DNA of 35,943 nucleotides from Actinomycetes bacterium (GTDB lineage Bacteria > Actinomycetota > Acidimicrobiia > Acidimicrobiales > Acidimicrobilacustridaceae): assembly GCA_029782025.1 (NCBI GenBank), contig JAKOVR010000133.1:1-35943 (forward strand), read 5' to 3'. The notes under the pieces are model-generated. The model was not told the DNA's origin. It was given only the letters and a program-made list of their open reading frames with translations, and made no database searches. Made by a program: the position numbers and the translations under genes. Shown one piece after another: positions 23,395-30,776 of the stretch (the first letter of the stretch is position 1; the number at the start of each line of letters is the position of its first letter).

Positions 23395-24123
23395 ATGCCC
23401 AACCCCAAGCTCGGCGGGATCATCGTGCGAGCCGCGGCGGCGGCCTTGCTCCCTGTGCTGCTGCTCGCGTTGCTGGCGCTGGCCATCGCCGGCTGCGCCG
23501 CGTCCCCGGGCCCGGCCGACAACGCCGGTGCCGGTGCTGCTGGGGCCGGGGCCGGTGGGGGTGGTTCCGGTGGATCGCCGGCACCGTTTCCCGGCTCCAC
23601 CGGATCGCTGGCGCCGTTTCCCGGCTCCACCCCGAGTTCCCGCACCAGCGACATCGCCGGCACGACAACTCGCACCAGCGATCCGTCCCACCGGCCGTTC
23701 ACCCCCGAGGAGCAGGAGGTCGCCGACGCCTACGTCGCCGCCATGGACGCCATCAACCAGGCCGCCGCCTATCCGGTCAACCCCAACCACCCCGCCCTCT
23801 ACGCCACGATGACCGGTGAGTTCCTGGCCACGGTGCAGCGGCTGATTGGGAACCTGCAGGCAGCGCAGCAGCACGGAGTGGTACCGACGCCTTCGCTGGC
23901 GCACGTCGAGGTATCGGCCGTCGAACTGAACGGGAGTACGGCGTCCATCAAGGCCTGCGTCGTAGACGATGCGCAAGTGGTCGACTCGAGGAACGGCTCG
24001 ACAGTCAACTCGAGGGTGTCGACAGTGAAGGACGATGCGAATCTTGTGCGGATCGAGGGGCACTGGAAGGTTGCCCGCCGAGTCGAGGTGGGTCGCTGGC
24101 AGGGGGCGCAGACGTGCGAATGA
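23395..24123 (+). CDS. Putative lipoprotein with tandem linker repeat
   Basis: Protein of 242 residues with signal MPNPKLGGIIVRAAAAALLP and lipobox IAGC. A Gly/Ala/Ser/Pro linker follows, with two copies of the ten-residue unit GSPAPFPGST/GSLAPFPGST (DNA copies 23572-23601 and 23602-23631). The folded part (FTPEEQEVADAYVAAMDAIN onward) ends in VRIEGHWKVARRVEVG, like an NTF2/DUF4878-type domain common in actinobacterial lipoproteins. GGGAG lies upstream of the start. Its stop overlaps the next start (ATGA), so the two genes form a pair. Function unknown. Confidence 0.75.
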   Translation: MPNPKLGGIIVRAAAAALLPVLLLALLALAIAGCAASPGPADNAGAGAAGAGAGGGGSGGSPAPFPGSTGSLAPFPGSTPSSRTSDIAGTTTRTSDPSHRPFTPEEQEVADAYVAAMDAINQAAAYPVNPNHPALYATMTGEFLATVQRLIGNLQAAQQHGVVPTPSLAHVEVSAVELNGSTASIKACVVDDAQVVDSRNGSTVNSRVSTVKDDANLVRIEGHWKVARRVEVGRWQGAQTCE

Positions 24124-24983
24124 GGTTGTTCCTCGCACTCTTGGCGGTCGCGATCTGGACCTCGCCCGCCCACGCTGAGATCGGAAATGGCGCCCACAAT
24201 CCACCCCCCGTCTCGGGCAACGTGACGGGGAGTGGCGGTGAGGCGCGGATCAACGTGCCGGGGTCGTCGGCCCGTGGGGGCATCGCCGCGTCGGGCTCGG
24301 GCTCGGCCGCCGCACCGACGTCCTCGCCGTGGATCACCTTCGCCTGCACCTACTACGCCGTGGGCGACGGCAGCGTCGACGGCCACGGCGGCCCGATCGA
24401 CACCTCGACCCTCGCGCCGGGCACACCGGTCTGGGCCGAGTGCAGCGGCACGGCGGCCAACGGGTCGATCACCGAGGGCGGCGTCGTGCCGTGGAACCCG
24501 GCCGCCCCGGCCCCGATCACGGCCCAGGACCTGGCCCAGATCGCCCTCGCCCAGCTCGTCCTCCCCACCCCGGCCTACGAAATGGCCCCGCCCCCGAACC
24601 GTCAGCTCACCGGTCTCCCCACCTGGCTCCACGTCGGCAACTGGACGGGCCAACAGGCCACGGCATCGGCGGCCGGCATCGTGGCCACCGTGCACGCCCA
24701 ACCCCGTTCGGCCACCTGGCGCTTCCCCGACGGCTCGATCACCTGCCACGACGCCGGCGAGCGCTGGACCGCCGGCGCCGATCCGGCCCACGACCCCGCC
24801 TGCACCTTCGTCCCGGTCACCGCCACCTTCACCCGGCACGCCGACCACGACCAGGCGTCGGTCGAGGTCACGTGGCGCGTGTGGTGGACGTCCAACCTCG
24901 GGCACAACGAGCCGCTCGGCACCGTCACCCGCACCGCCACGTTCGCCGTGACCACCGCCGAGTACCAGGTCACCGTCTCCTGA
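24120..24983 (+). CDS. Secreted protein of unknown function
   Basis: Protein of 287 residues with a signal peptide (MRLFLALLAVAIWTSPAHA, cleavage after AHA). The mature part is Gly/Ser/Thr/Pro-rich at first, then has cysteines in FACTYY, WAECSG, ITCHDAG and PACTFV that may form two disulfides, with a beta-rich C-terminal half. The organisation resembles secreted partners often paired with small lipoproteins in actinobacteria. ATG 24120 overlaps the upstream stop; a GTG at 24114 has a better-spaced GGGGG and is an alternative. It ends just before a strong hairpin. Confidence 0.65.
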   Translation: MRLFLALLAVAIWTSPAHAEIGNGAHNPPPVSGNVTGSGGEARINVPGSSARGGIAASGSGSAAAPTSSPWITFACTYYAVGDGSVDGHGGPIDTSTLAPGTPVWAECSGTAANGSITEGGVVPWNPAAPAPITAQDLAQIALAQLVLPTPAYEMAPPPNRQLTGLPTWLHVGNWTGQQATASAAGIVATVHAQPRSATWRFPDGSITCHDAGERWTAGADPAHDPACTFVPVTATFTRHADHDQASVEVTWRVWWTSNLGHNEPLGTVTRTATFAVTTAEYQVTVS

Positions 24984-24990
24984 CCACCGT

Positions 24991-25037
24991 CCTTGGGTGC
25001 GTGAGGGTGCGCTATGCGCGCCCTCACGCACCCAAGG
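24991..25037. terminator. Strong hairpin between convergent genes
   Basis: Two 22-base arms, beginning ccttgggtgcgtgaggg, pair with one G-T wobble around a three-base loop. It lies between two genes that end towards each other (24983 and 25040) and could stop transcription both ways, though no T-run follows. It is unrelated in sequence to families A and B. Confidence 0.6.
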
Positions 25038-25039
25038 GA

Positions 25040-26017
25040 TCACACCGAGAAGAGCAGGCCCGGGACTTCGCGGCCGCCGGCCTGTCGGCGGACCAGGCGG
25101 TAGGCGCCGGCCGGGAGGGAGGGGAGGCGGACGCGTGTGGCCGCAATGCCGGACTGGTCGGGATCGCCCCGGTCGACGGGCACCGTGCCGACCCGCGCCC
25201 ACCGCTCGCCGTCCCACCGCTCGATCTCGGCGTTGGACGACAGCGACGGCTCGACCCGCTGCAGCTCCTCCACCGAGCCGCCGGCGCCGCCGTTGAGGAC
25301 GGTCGACACCCGCACGACCTGGCCCTCCCGATCGGCGGCGACCAGTGCCGGGGCGAGGGTCAGCCGGTGGGTCGAGCCCCGGGGCGCCGGCGGGGTCAAC
25401 GGCGCGGAGGCCGACACCTCGACCACGGCGCTCACCGTGACCGAGCCGCCGGCCACCCGCTCGACCCCCTTGCTCAGCCGGTACCAGCCCGGGTCGAGGT
25501 CGAGGAGGTCGATCAACTCGAGCGGGCCGTCGCCCCCCGCCGGGGCGGTGAGCAACACGGCCGGCGCCGTGATGGTGGACCCTGGCTGGGCGGCGAGCCC
25601 GACGCAGGGCCAGCTCTCCAGGCAGCTCCAGGCCCGGCGCTCCTCCACCCACTCGCCGCCGTCCCACCACGCCACCGACCACGGCACGCCGTAGCGCACC
25701 GGAGCCGTGCCGGCGTTGCGTACGGCCAGCACCACGTCGCCGCCCTGCTGGGGCACCGCGGCGACGTCGGCCCAGACCGTGACGCCGTCGGTCGACACCC
25801 CCCGGCCGGCCGAGGGCGGCGGCGGGGTGGCCGGGCGGGGCCGCACCGATCCCGCCGCCCGTGCCGTGGGCGGGACGGTCCGACCGGTCCCGGGATCGAA
25901 CTCGCTGCCGGCGCAGGAGCCGGCCAGCGCAGCCACCACCACGAGTCCGGCCAGCGCGGCGACCACGCCGGCCCCACCCCGGGCATGGGGCACCGGGACC
26001 CGCGCGGCACGCGACAT
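25040..26017 (-). CDS. Putative lipoprotein of unknown function
   Basis: Protein of 325 residues. The signal peptide (GGAGVVAALAGLVVVAALAG) ends with the lipobox LAGSC. The body is rich in beta strands, with repeated RY/RL-type strand ends (PGWYRLSKGVERV; AGAYRLVRRQAGG), consistent with Ig-like domains. A cysteine pair in WSCLESWPCVG may form a disulfide. The ATG at 26017 follows TACCGT by seven bases; an upstream start at 26047 would not fit this box. It is convergent with the gene ending at 24983 and divergent from the lipoprotein at 26215. Confidence 0.7.
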   Translation of the reverse strand: MSRAARVPVPHARGGAGVVAALAGLVVVAALAGSCAGSEFDPGTGRTVPPTARAAGSVRPRPATPPPPSAGRGVSTDGVTVWADVAAVPQQGGDVVLAVRNAGTAPVRYGVPWSVAWWDGGEWVEERRAWSCLESWPCVGLAAQPGSTITAPAVLLTAPAGGDGPLELIDLLDLDPGWYRLSKGVERVAGGSVTVSAVVEVSASAPLTPPAPRGSTHRLTLAPALVAADREGQVVRVSTVLNGGAGGSVEELQRVEPSLSSNAEIERWDGERWARVGTVPVDRGDPDQSGIAATRVRLPSLPAGAYRLVRRQAGGREVPGLLFSV

Positions 26018-26024
26018 GGCATCG

Positions 26025-26030
26025 ACGGTA
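26025..26030 (-). promoter_or_regulatory. -10 box of a leaderless transcript
   Basis: TACCGT on the minus strand ends seven bases before the ATG at 26017, which decides this start over the ATG at 26047. Confidence 0.5.
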
Positions 26031-26214
26031 GCCGTCGCCCCCGACAACGAGCGCCCGGCCGGGCGAGCGTCGGCGTCCCGGGGCGCGGCTTCACGGTCCC
26101 TTCACGGTCGGTGTGGTCCGCTCGCTCACGCCGGCCCGTGCCCATGAGCACAGGACCCCGGCGCCCGATACATTCCCGCCGCCGCTCGGAGGGGGCGGCC
26201 CGAGAGGAGAACCC

Positions 26215-27984
26215 ATGAACCGACGACACCCGACCCGGTGGCGCGGCCTGTCCGTGCTCGCCGTTTCAGCGCTGGCCGTCGCCGCCTGCAGCTCCAACGG
26301 CACGTCGAGCTCGAGCAGCACGACCGCCGGCGGCGGCAACGCCCCGACCACCGCCAAGTCGGCCGGCAAGGGCAGCGCCGGCAAGGGCGAGGTCCAGCCC
26401 GGCATCGCCGGTGCACCCGCCGCGGCCTCCGGGCTGAGCGGGCCGATCACCGTCGGCCTCGACTTCAAGCCCGAGAACGACGGGTTCGCCTTCGAGAACT
26501 ACGGCAAGGCCCCCGAGCGCCCGAACCTCACCGCCGACGACGTGGCCCGGTTCTTCGGCGACTCGGTGTGCGCCAGCAAGGCCGACGGCAAGTGCATCCT
26601 CTCCCCTCCGGCCCAGCAGTGGATGGAAGCCACCAACGAGGGCATGAACGGCGGGCACTGCGAGGGCATGGCCGCCCTGGCCCTCCTCATCAAGAAGGGG
26701 CAGGCCAAGGCCAGCGACTTCGGCGCCGACGCCACCAGCGCCCTCAAGATCGACGGCAACGAGAGGCTCTCCCGCGAGATCGCCTACTGGTTCGCCACGC
26801 AGTTCCTCGACCCCACCGCGCCGGCGGAGGTCAAGGACAAGAAGCCGAGCGAGGTCGTGGCCATGCTGCGCGACTCGTTCAAGCCGGAGAGCACCGAGTC
26901 GTACACCCTCGGGATCTACAAGACGATCGACGGCAAGAAGCGGGAAGGCCATGCCATCACCCCGTTCGGCCTGGTCGACGGCGCCGACGGCAAGGTGGAG
27001 ATCGCCATCTACGACAACAACTTCCCGGGTCAGACCCGGGCCGTGGTGGTCGACACCGCCAACGAGAAGTGGACCTACTCGACGGCCACCAACCCCTCCG
27101 AGCCGGTCGGCCTCTACGAGGGCGACGCCTCCACCTTCAGCCTCACCATCACCCCCACCACCGCCCGGCTCAAGCCGCAGGCCTGCCCGTTCTGCGGGGC
27201 CGGCGGCGCCGGCGGCGACGGGCGGGGCTCGACCAAGGGCGCCGCGGTCAGCGGAGGCGACGGTGCCGCGGCCACCGACGAGTACGGCTACCTGTTCCTC
27301 AACGACACCGCCGAGGAGGCCCAGGTCGACCTGAAGGTCACCAACCCCGACGGTTCGCCGCTCGAGGGCCTGAAGGAGGTCGACACCAAGGGCGCCGACG
27401 GCAGCCTGGCCCAGGACGACGCCCCCGGCCCGATCCTGATCCCGCTGGGCAAGCCGTTCAAGGTCACCATCGACGGGAGCAAGGTCACCGCCGAGGCCGT
27501 CACCAACGTGACCTACATCGGCGGCGGGGCCGACTTCTACATCGACGAGATCAAGGTCGACCCCGGCCAGGTCGACGAGGCCCTCTTCGACCCGACCAAG
27601 GGCGAGATCACCTACACCACCCAGAAGAACGAGGCCCCCACCATCGGGGCGGGGTTCCAGGCCGAGGGGGCCGACTACGCCTTCGCCATCGGCGGGGTGG
27701 ACCTGCCCGACGGCGGGTCGGTCACCATGACCCTCGACCAGGCCAACGGCACGTTCGCCATCAAGAACCAGGCCGACAAGCCCGGCACCTACGCGCTCGG
27801 GATGATCCGGATCGACGAGTCCGGCGAGCAGACCTTCGGCGACGACGGGTTCGAGCTCCCGAGCAAGGCCAGCGTCACGATGGGCTACAAGGAGTGGACG
27901 GGCAAGAGCGACAAGCTCAAGCTCACCGTCGACCTCGGCGACGGCTCGGCGCCGCAGACCACCGAGGTCCAGAGCGAGAAGTAG
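26215..27984 (+). CDS. Large lipoprotein with a possible papain-like cysteine site
   Basis: Protein of 589 residues with signal and lipobox VAAC, then a Ser/Thr/Gly linker. Residues 100-300 hold GGHCEGMAALALL with C149, GHAITPFGLV with H246 and YDNNFPG with D267 to N269. This Cys-His-Asp/Asn order and the GxCxGMA context resemble papain-fold or C39-like domains, but no family match can be confirmed. CPFCG adds a CxxC near residue 325. The C-terminal half is acidic and beta-rich (repeated DGSPLEGL and DLPDGG-like turns). The start at 26215 has GAGAGGAG upstream. It is probably anchored to the outer face of the membrane; role unknown. Confidence 0.75.
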   Translation: MNRRHPTRWRGLSVLAVSALAVAACSSNGTSSSSSTTAGGGNAPTTAKSAGKGSAGKGEVQPGIAGAPAAASGLSGPITVGLDFKPENDGFAFENYGKAPERPNLTADDVARFFGDSVCASKADGKCILSPPAQQWMEATNEGMNGGHCEGMAALALLIKKGQAKASDFGADATSALKIDGNERLSREIAYWFATQFLDPTAPAEVKDKKPSEVVAMLRDSFKPESTESYTLGIYKTIDGKKREGHAITPFGLVDGADGKVEIAIYDNNFPGQTRAVVVDTANEKWTYSTATNPSEPVGLYEGDASTFSLTITPTTARLKPQACPFCGAGGAGGDGRGSTKGAAVSGGDGAAATDEYGYLFLNDTAEEAQVDLKVTNPDGSPLEGLKEVDTKGADGSLAQDDAPGPILIPLGKPFKVTIDGSKVTAEAVTNVTYIGGGADFYIDEIKVDPGQVDEALFDPTKGEITYTTQKNEAPTIGAGFQAEGADYAFAIGGVDLPDGGSVTMTLDQANGTFAIKNQADKPGTYALGMIRIDESGEQTFGDDGFELPSKASVTMGYKEWTGKSDKLKLTVDLGDGSAPQTTEVQSEK

Positions 27985-28021
27985 CCGGGCGAGATCCGAG
28001 CCTCGAGGTCCCCGATCCATT

Positions 28022-28066
28022 TTCCAGAAGGATCGCGGTTGCCCAGCAACCGCGATCCTTCTGGAA
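28022..28066. repeat. Family B palindrome, copy 2
   Basis: Perfect arms of 21 bases (beginning ttccagaaggatcgcggtt) surround the loop cca. Read on the opposite strand its core matches the copies at 14845 and 29052, so it faces the other way from the copy at 29052. It lies between convergent genes, 12 bases before the end of the AbiEi/DUF559 gene. Confidence 0.9.
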
Positions 28067-28078
28067 TCGCGTCCGGGG

Positions 28079-29002
28079 TCAGGCAGCGAGGCGGCCGAAG
28101 GCCCGGGCCGTGTCGACGATGACGTCGCAGCAGCGGCGGGGCTCGTCCCGGATCTGGGTGTAGCCGAAGCGAAGGACGGGGACGCCGAGCCGGAGCGCCT
28201 CCTGGTCGCGGCGACGGTCATTGGCGAAGGCGTCGATGCGGGCGTGCCACGCCCGGCCGTCGGCCTCGACGATCATGCGCAGCGAGGGGAACCAGCGATC
28301 GACGAGCTCGTGGTGCGGATCCCACGGGGCGGGGGCCTCGGCCTCCGACAGCGGAAGGCGAGGATCGTCGACCACCCGCTCGAGCCACCGCTCGAGGACG
28401 CTGCGCTGCGGGCGGCGCTCGTCGGCCACCTCGTCGAGCAGCTGGCGCAGGGCCGCCGCCCCCCGCATCCGACCGCAGGACGCCACCACCGCCACGTCGG
28501 CCACCTGATCCGGTCGGACCCGACGGGCCAGGACAGCCCGCTCGTAGGCGTCGCGGACCAGGTCCGGCGCCTCGGCCGCCAGCTCCCGCAGGACCAAGGC
28601 GGGGCTGTTCACTCGGTAGCCCTCGACCAGGCGGGGCCGCAGGAGCGACGACCGCCGGACCACGGCCAACCGGGACGTGCCGGTGGCCGACGGCGGCACC
28701 GTGACGTGGGGCCGTTCGGCGGTGTCGCCGTCGGTCATCTGGTACAGGACAGCGGCGCTCGTGCCCGCTAACGCGCCCTCCGGGTGGGCGAGGAGCGCAG
28801 CGTGGCACTGTTGGCGCCACCCCCAGGGATGGGAGGGGAGCAGGTAGATGCCCCCGCCCCCGACCCGCAGCCACGTCCCGAGCCGGAGCCGGTGCCGGAT
28901 CATCTGGTCGGTGAACCCCACGGCATGCGCCTGGGCCCGGCTGAACACGCCGGCCTGGGCCTTGGCCCGGCGCAACAGCGCCATCTCATCCGCGTGCGAC
29001 AT
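28079..29002 (-). CDS. AbiEi-like/DUF559 protein with a Vsr-type nuclease domain
   Basis: Protein of 307 residues. The N-terminal part (LLRRAKAQAGVFSRAQAHAVGFTDQMIRHRL) is the winged-helix of AbiEi-type antitoxin/regulator proteins. The C-terminal part (LRMIVEADGRAWHARIDAFANDRRRDQEALRLGVPVLRFGYTQI) is DUF559, a PD-(D/E)xK/Vsr-like nuclease fold with the E-x-D and the RRRDQ strand-helix in place. Such orphan proteins are common in actinobacteria; their role is not established. No AbiEii toxin gene is adjacent. The ATG at 29002 follows TATGTT by seven bases; an ATG at 29014 lies inside that box. It is bracketed by two inverted family B palindromes. Confidence 0.82.
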   Translation of the reverse strand: MSHADEMALLRRAKAQAGVFSRAQAHAVGFTDQMIRHRLRLGTWLRVGGGGIYLLPSHPWGWRQQCHAALLAHPEGALAGTSAAVLYQMTDGDTAERPHVTVPPSATGTSRLAVVRRSSLLRPRLVEGYRVNSPALVLRELAAEAPDLVRDAYERAVLARRVRPDQVADVAVVASCGRMRGAAALRQLLDEVADERRPQRSVLERWLERVVDDPRLPLSEAEAPAPWDPHHELVDRWFPSLRMIVEADGRAWHARIDAFANDRRRDQEALRLGVPVLRFGYTQIRDEPRRCCDVIVDTARAFGRLAA

Positions 29003-29009
29003 GACATGG

Positions 29010-29015
29010 AACATA
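29010..29015 (-). promoter_or_regulatory. -10 box of a leaderless transcript
   Basis: TATGTT on the minus strand ends seven bases before the ATG at 29002 and overlaps the alternative ATG at 29014, favouring the later start. Confidence 0.5.
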
Positions 29016-29051
29016 CTGAAACGACTTCGATTAGGGCGAGGGGTACCCCGA

Positions 29052-29096
29052 TTCGAGAAGGATCGCGGTTGCTGGGGAACCGCGATCCTTCTGGAA
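29052..29096. repeat. Family B palindrome, copy 3
   Basis: Arms of 19 bases with one mismatch (ttcgagaagg on the left against cttctggaa on the right) surround the loop gctgggg. It lies between the divergent AbiEi/DUF559 and MftE-type genes, with its right end only 11 bases from the MftE start. It is inverted relative to the copy at 28022; both also share cgatt just outside the arm. Confidence 0.88.
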
Positions 29097-29107
29097 AGCT
29101 GGCGGGG

Positions 29108-29869
29108 ATGGCAGATCGATGGGCCGAGCGGACCTGGCCGGAGCACCGGGTCGAGGGCGGGGCCGGTCCCGTCGTGCTGGTGCCGGTGGGGTCGTGCGAG
29201 CAGCACGGGCCCCACCTGCCGCTCGACACCGACACGCGGGTGGCGGTCGCCGTGGCCGAGGGCGCGGCCGACCGGGTGGCCGGCCGCATCGGCGACACGG
29301 CGGTGCTGGTGGCGCCGGCCGTCGTCTACGGCGCGTCGGGCGAGCACCAGGGGTTCGCCGGCACGGTGTCGATCGGAACCGAGGCGCTCACCACGATGCT
29401 CGTCGAGCTCGGCCGGTCGCTCGGCGACCAGTGCCGCCTCCTCGTGCTGGTCAACGGCCACGGGGGCAACGCCGCCGCGGTGCGCACGGCCGTCGACCGG
29501 CTCCGCTACGAGGGCCGGCCGGTGCAGGCGTGGTCGTCGGGCCCCGCGGCGTTGGGCGACGTCACGAGCACCGGAGGACCCGACCGGACCGACAGCCACG
29601 CCGGGCGCATCGAGACCTCGTTGCTCCTCGCCCTCGCCCCCGGGCTCGTCCGCCTCGACCGGGCCGAAGCCGGCACCACCGAGCCGTTGGCCGACCTGCT
29701 CCCCCGCATGGTCGCCGGCGGCGTCGGTGCGGTGAGCGCCAACGGCGTGCTGGGCGACCCGGCCGGCGCCAGCGCCGAGGAGGGTGCGGCGATCCTCGAG
29801 CGGCTGGTGGAAGACTTGGCCACGATGATCGTCACCGCCGTCGGCGCCGTCACCGAGGACCGTCCGTGA
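29108..29869 (+). CDS. mftE: Mycofactocin peptidase MftE (creatininase family)
   Basis: Protein of 253 residues. Creatininase metal ligands are seen in VPVGSCEQHGPHLPLDTDT (E31, H33, D42), VNGHGGN (H118) and HAGRIETS (E169). The stretches YGASGEHQGFAGTVSIGTEAL and GVLGDPAGASAEEG closely follow mycobacterial MftE and are not general to creatininases. MftE removes the C-terminal Val-Tyr dipeptide from the modified MftA precursor during mycofactocin synthesis. None of mftA, mftB, mftC, mftD or mftF is seen nearby, so the pathway is either split across the genome or this copy is accessory. It overlaps the following SDR gene by four bases. Confidence 0.85.
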   Translation: MADRWAERTWPEHRVEGGAGPVVLVPVGSCEQHGPHLPLDTDTRVAVAVAEGAADRVAGRIGDTAVLVAPAVVYGASGEHQGFAGTVSIGTEALTTMLVELGRSLGDQCRLLVLVNGHGGNAAAVRTAVDRLRYEGRPVQAWSSGPAALGDVTSTGGPDRTDSHAGRIETSLLLALAPGLVRLDRAEAGTTEPLADLLPRMVAGGVGAVSANGVLGDPAGASAEEGAAILERLVEDLATMIVTAVGAVTEDRP

Positions 29870-30699
29870 CCGGCGAGGCCGACGGCACGGGAACGGCCCG
29901 AACGGACCGGCCCGTGGCCGTGGTGACCGGGGGCGCCCGGGGCATCGGCGCCGCCGTGGCCCGGGCGCTCGCCGCCGCGGGGCACGCCGTGGTCGTCGTC
30001 GACCGGTGCGCCGACGATCCCGCACTCCCCTACCCGCTGGCCACCGAGGCCGACCTCGCCGCCGCCGTCGACGCCTGCGCCGCCGCGGCCGTGCCGGCGG
30101 TCGGACTGGTGGCCGACGTGCGCGACCAGGCCGCGCTCGACGCCGTCGTGGCCGGCACGATGGAGCAGTTCGGCCGGCTCGACGTGGCCGTCGCCGCTGC
30201 CGGGGCCGTCGCCGGTGGGCCACCGGCCTGGGAGACGTCCGACGCCACGTGGACGGCGATGGTGGGCGTCAACCTCGAAGGGGTGTGGCGCCTGGCGCGG
30301 GCCGCGGTGCCGGCCATGCTGGCGTCGCCCCCGCCCCACCACGACCGGCGCTTCGTGGCCGTGGCCTCGGCCGCCGGCACCGAGGGCCTCCCCCAGCTGG
30401 CCGCGTACACCGCGGCCAAGCACGGGGTGATCGGCCTGGTGAAGGCGCTGGCCAAGGAACTGGCCCCCCACCGCATCACCGCCAACGCCGTGTGCCCCGG
30501 CTCCACCCGCACCGCCATGCTCGAGGCCTCGGCCGCCGTCTACGGCCTGGCCGGTGCCGAAACGTTCGCCGCCCAGCAGCCCCTCGGCCGCCTGCTCGAT
30601 CCGGCTGAGGTGGCCGCCGCCGTGGTGTTCCTCTGCTCGCCCGCCGCGGCCGGGATCACCGGCGCCGCCCTCCCGGTCGACGCCGGCATGACGGCCTGA
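29866..30699 (+). CDS. Mycofactocin-coupled SDR oxidoreductase
   Basis: Protein of 277 residues. It has the NAD motif TGGARGIGAAVARAL, the catalytic Ser in VASAAG, and YTAAK. After the first strand it carries the insert DPALPYPLATEADLAAAVDA, which matches the P-Y-P-L-A-T-x-x-D-L insert of mycofactocin-coupled SDRs that keep their nicotinamide bound and need mycofactocin to recycle it. The usual NAG is AAG, as I recall for this subfamily. It probably oxidises a small alcohol. The GTG start overlaps the MftE stop (GTGA), tying it to the same transcript. Confidence 0.86.
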   Translation: MTGEADGTGTARTDRPVAVVTGGARGIGAAVARALAAAGHAVVVVDRCADDPALPYPLATEADLAAAVDACAAAAVPAVGLVADVRDQAALDAVVAGTMEQFGRLDVAVAAAGAVAGGPPAWETSDATWTAMVGVNLEGVWRLARAAVPAMLASPPPHHDRRFVAVASAAGTEGLPQLAAYTAAKHGVIGLVKALAKELAPHRITANAVCPGSTRTAMLEASAAVYGLAGAETFAAQQPLGRLLDPAEVAAAVVFLCSPAAAGITGAALPVDAGMTA

Positions 30700-30764
30700 C
30701 GGCCCGACCCGGTCGCCTATCCGAACCCGGCACCCGTCCGGGCCACCCAAACCGGGCCCGTCGG

Positions 30765-30770
30765 TACACT
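30765..30770 (+). promoter_or_regulatory. -10 box of a leaderless transcript
   Basis: TACACT ends six bases before the GTG at 30777, and no ribosome site is seen before that GTG. Confidence 0.45.
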
Positions 30771-30776
30771 CCGGCG

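Noticed and set aside
28079..29869. A type IV toxin-antitoxin pair formed by the AbiEi-like gene and its neighbour
   Set aside because: The adjacent gene is a divergent MftE peptidase, not an AbiEii nucleotidyltransferase.
14979..30699. mftA precursor or mftC radical SAM gene near the mycofactocin-type genes
   Set aside because: No IDGMCGVY-type tail or CxxxCxxC radical SAM motif was found on either strand in the gene gaps I read.
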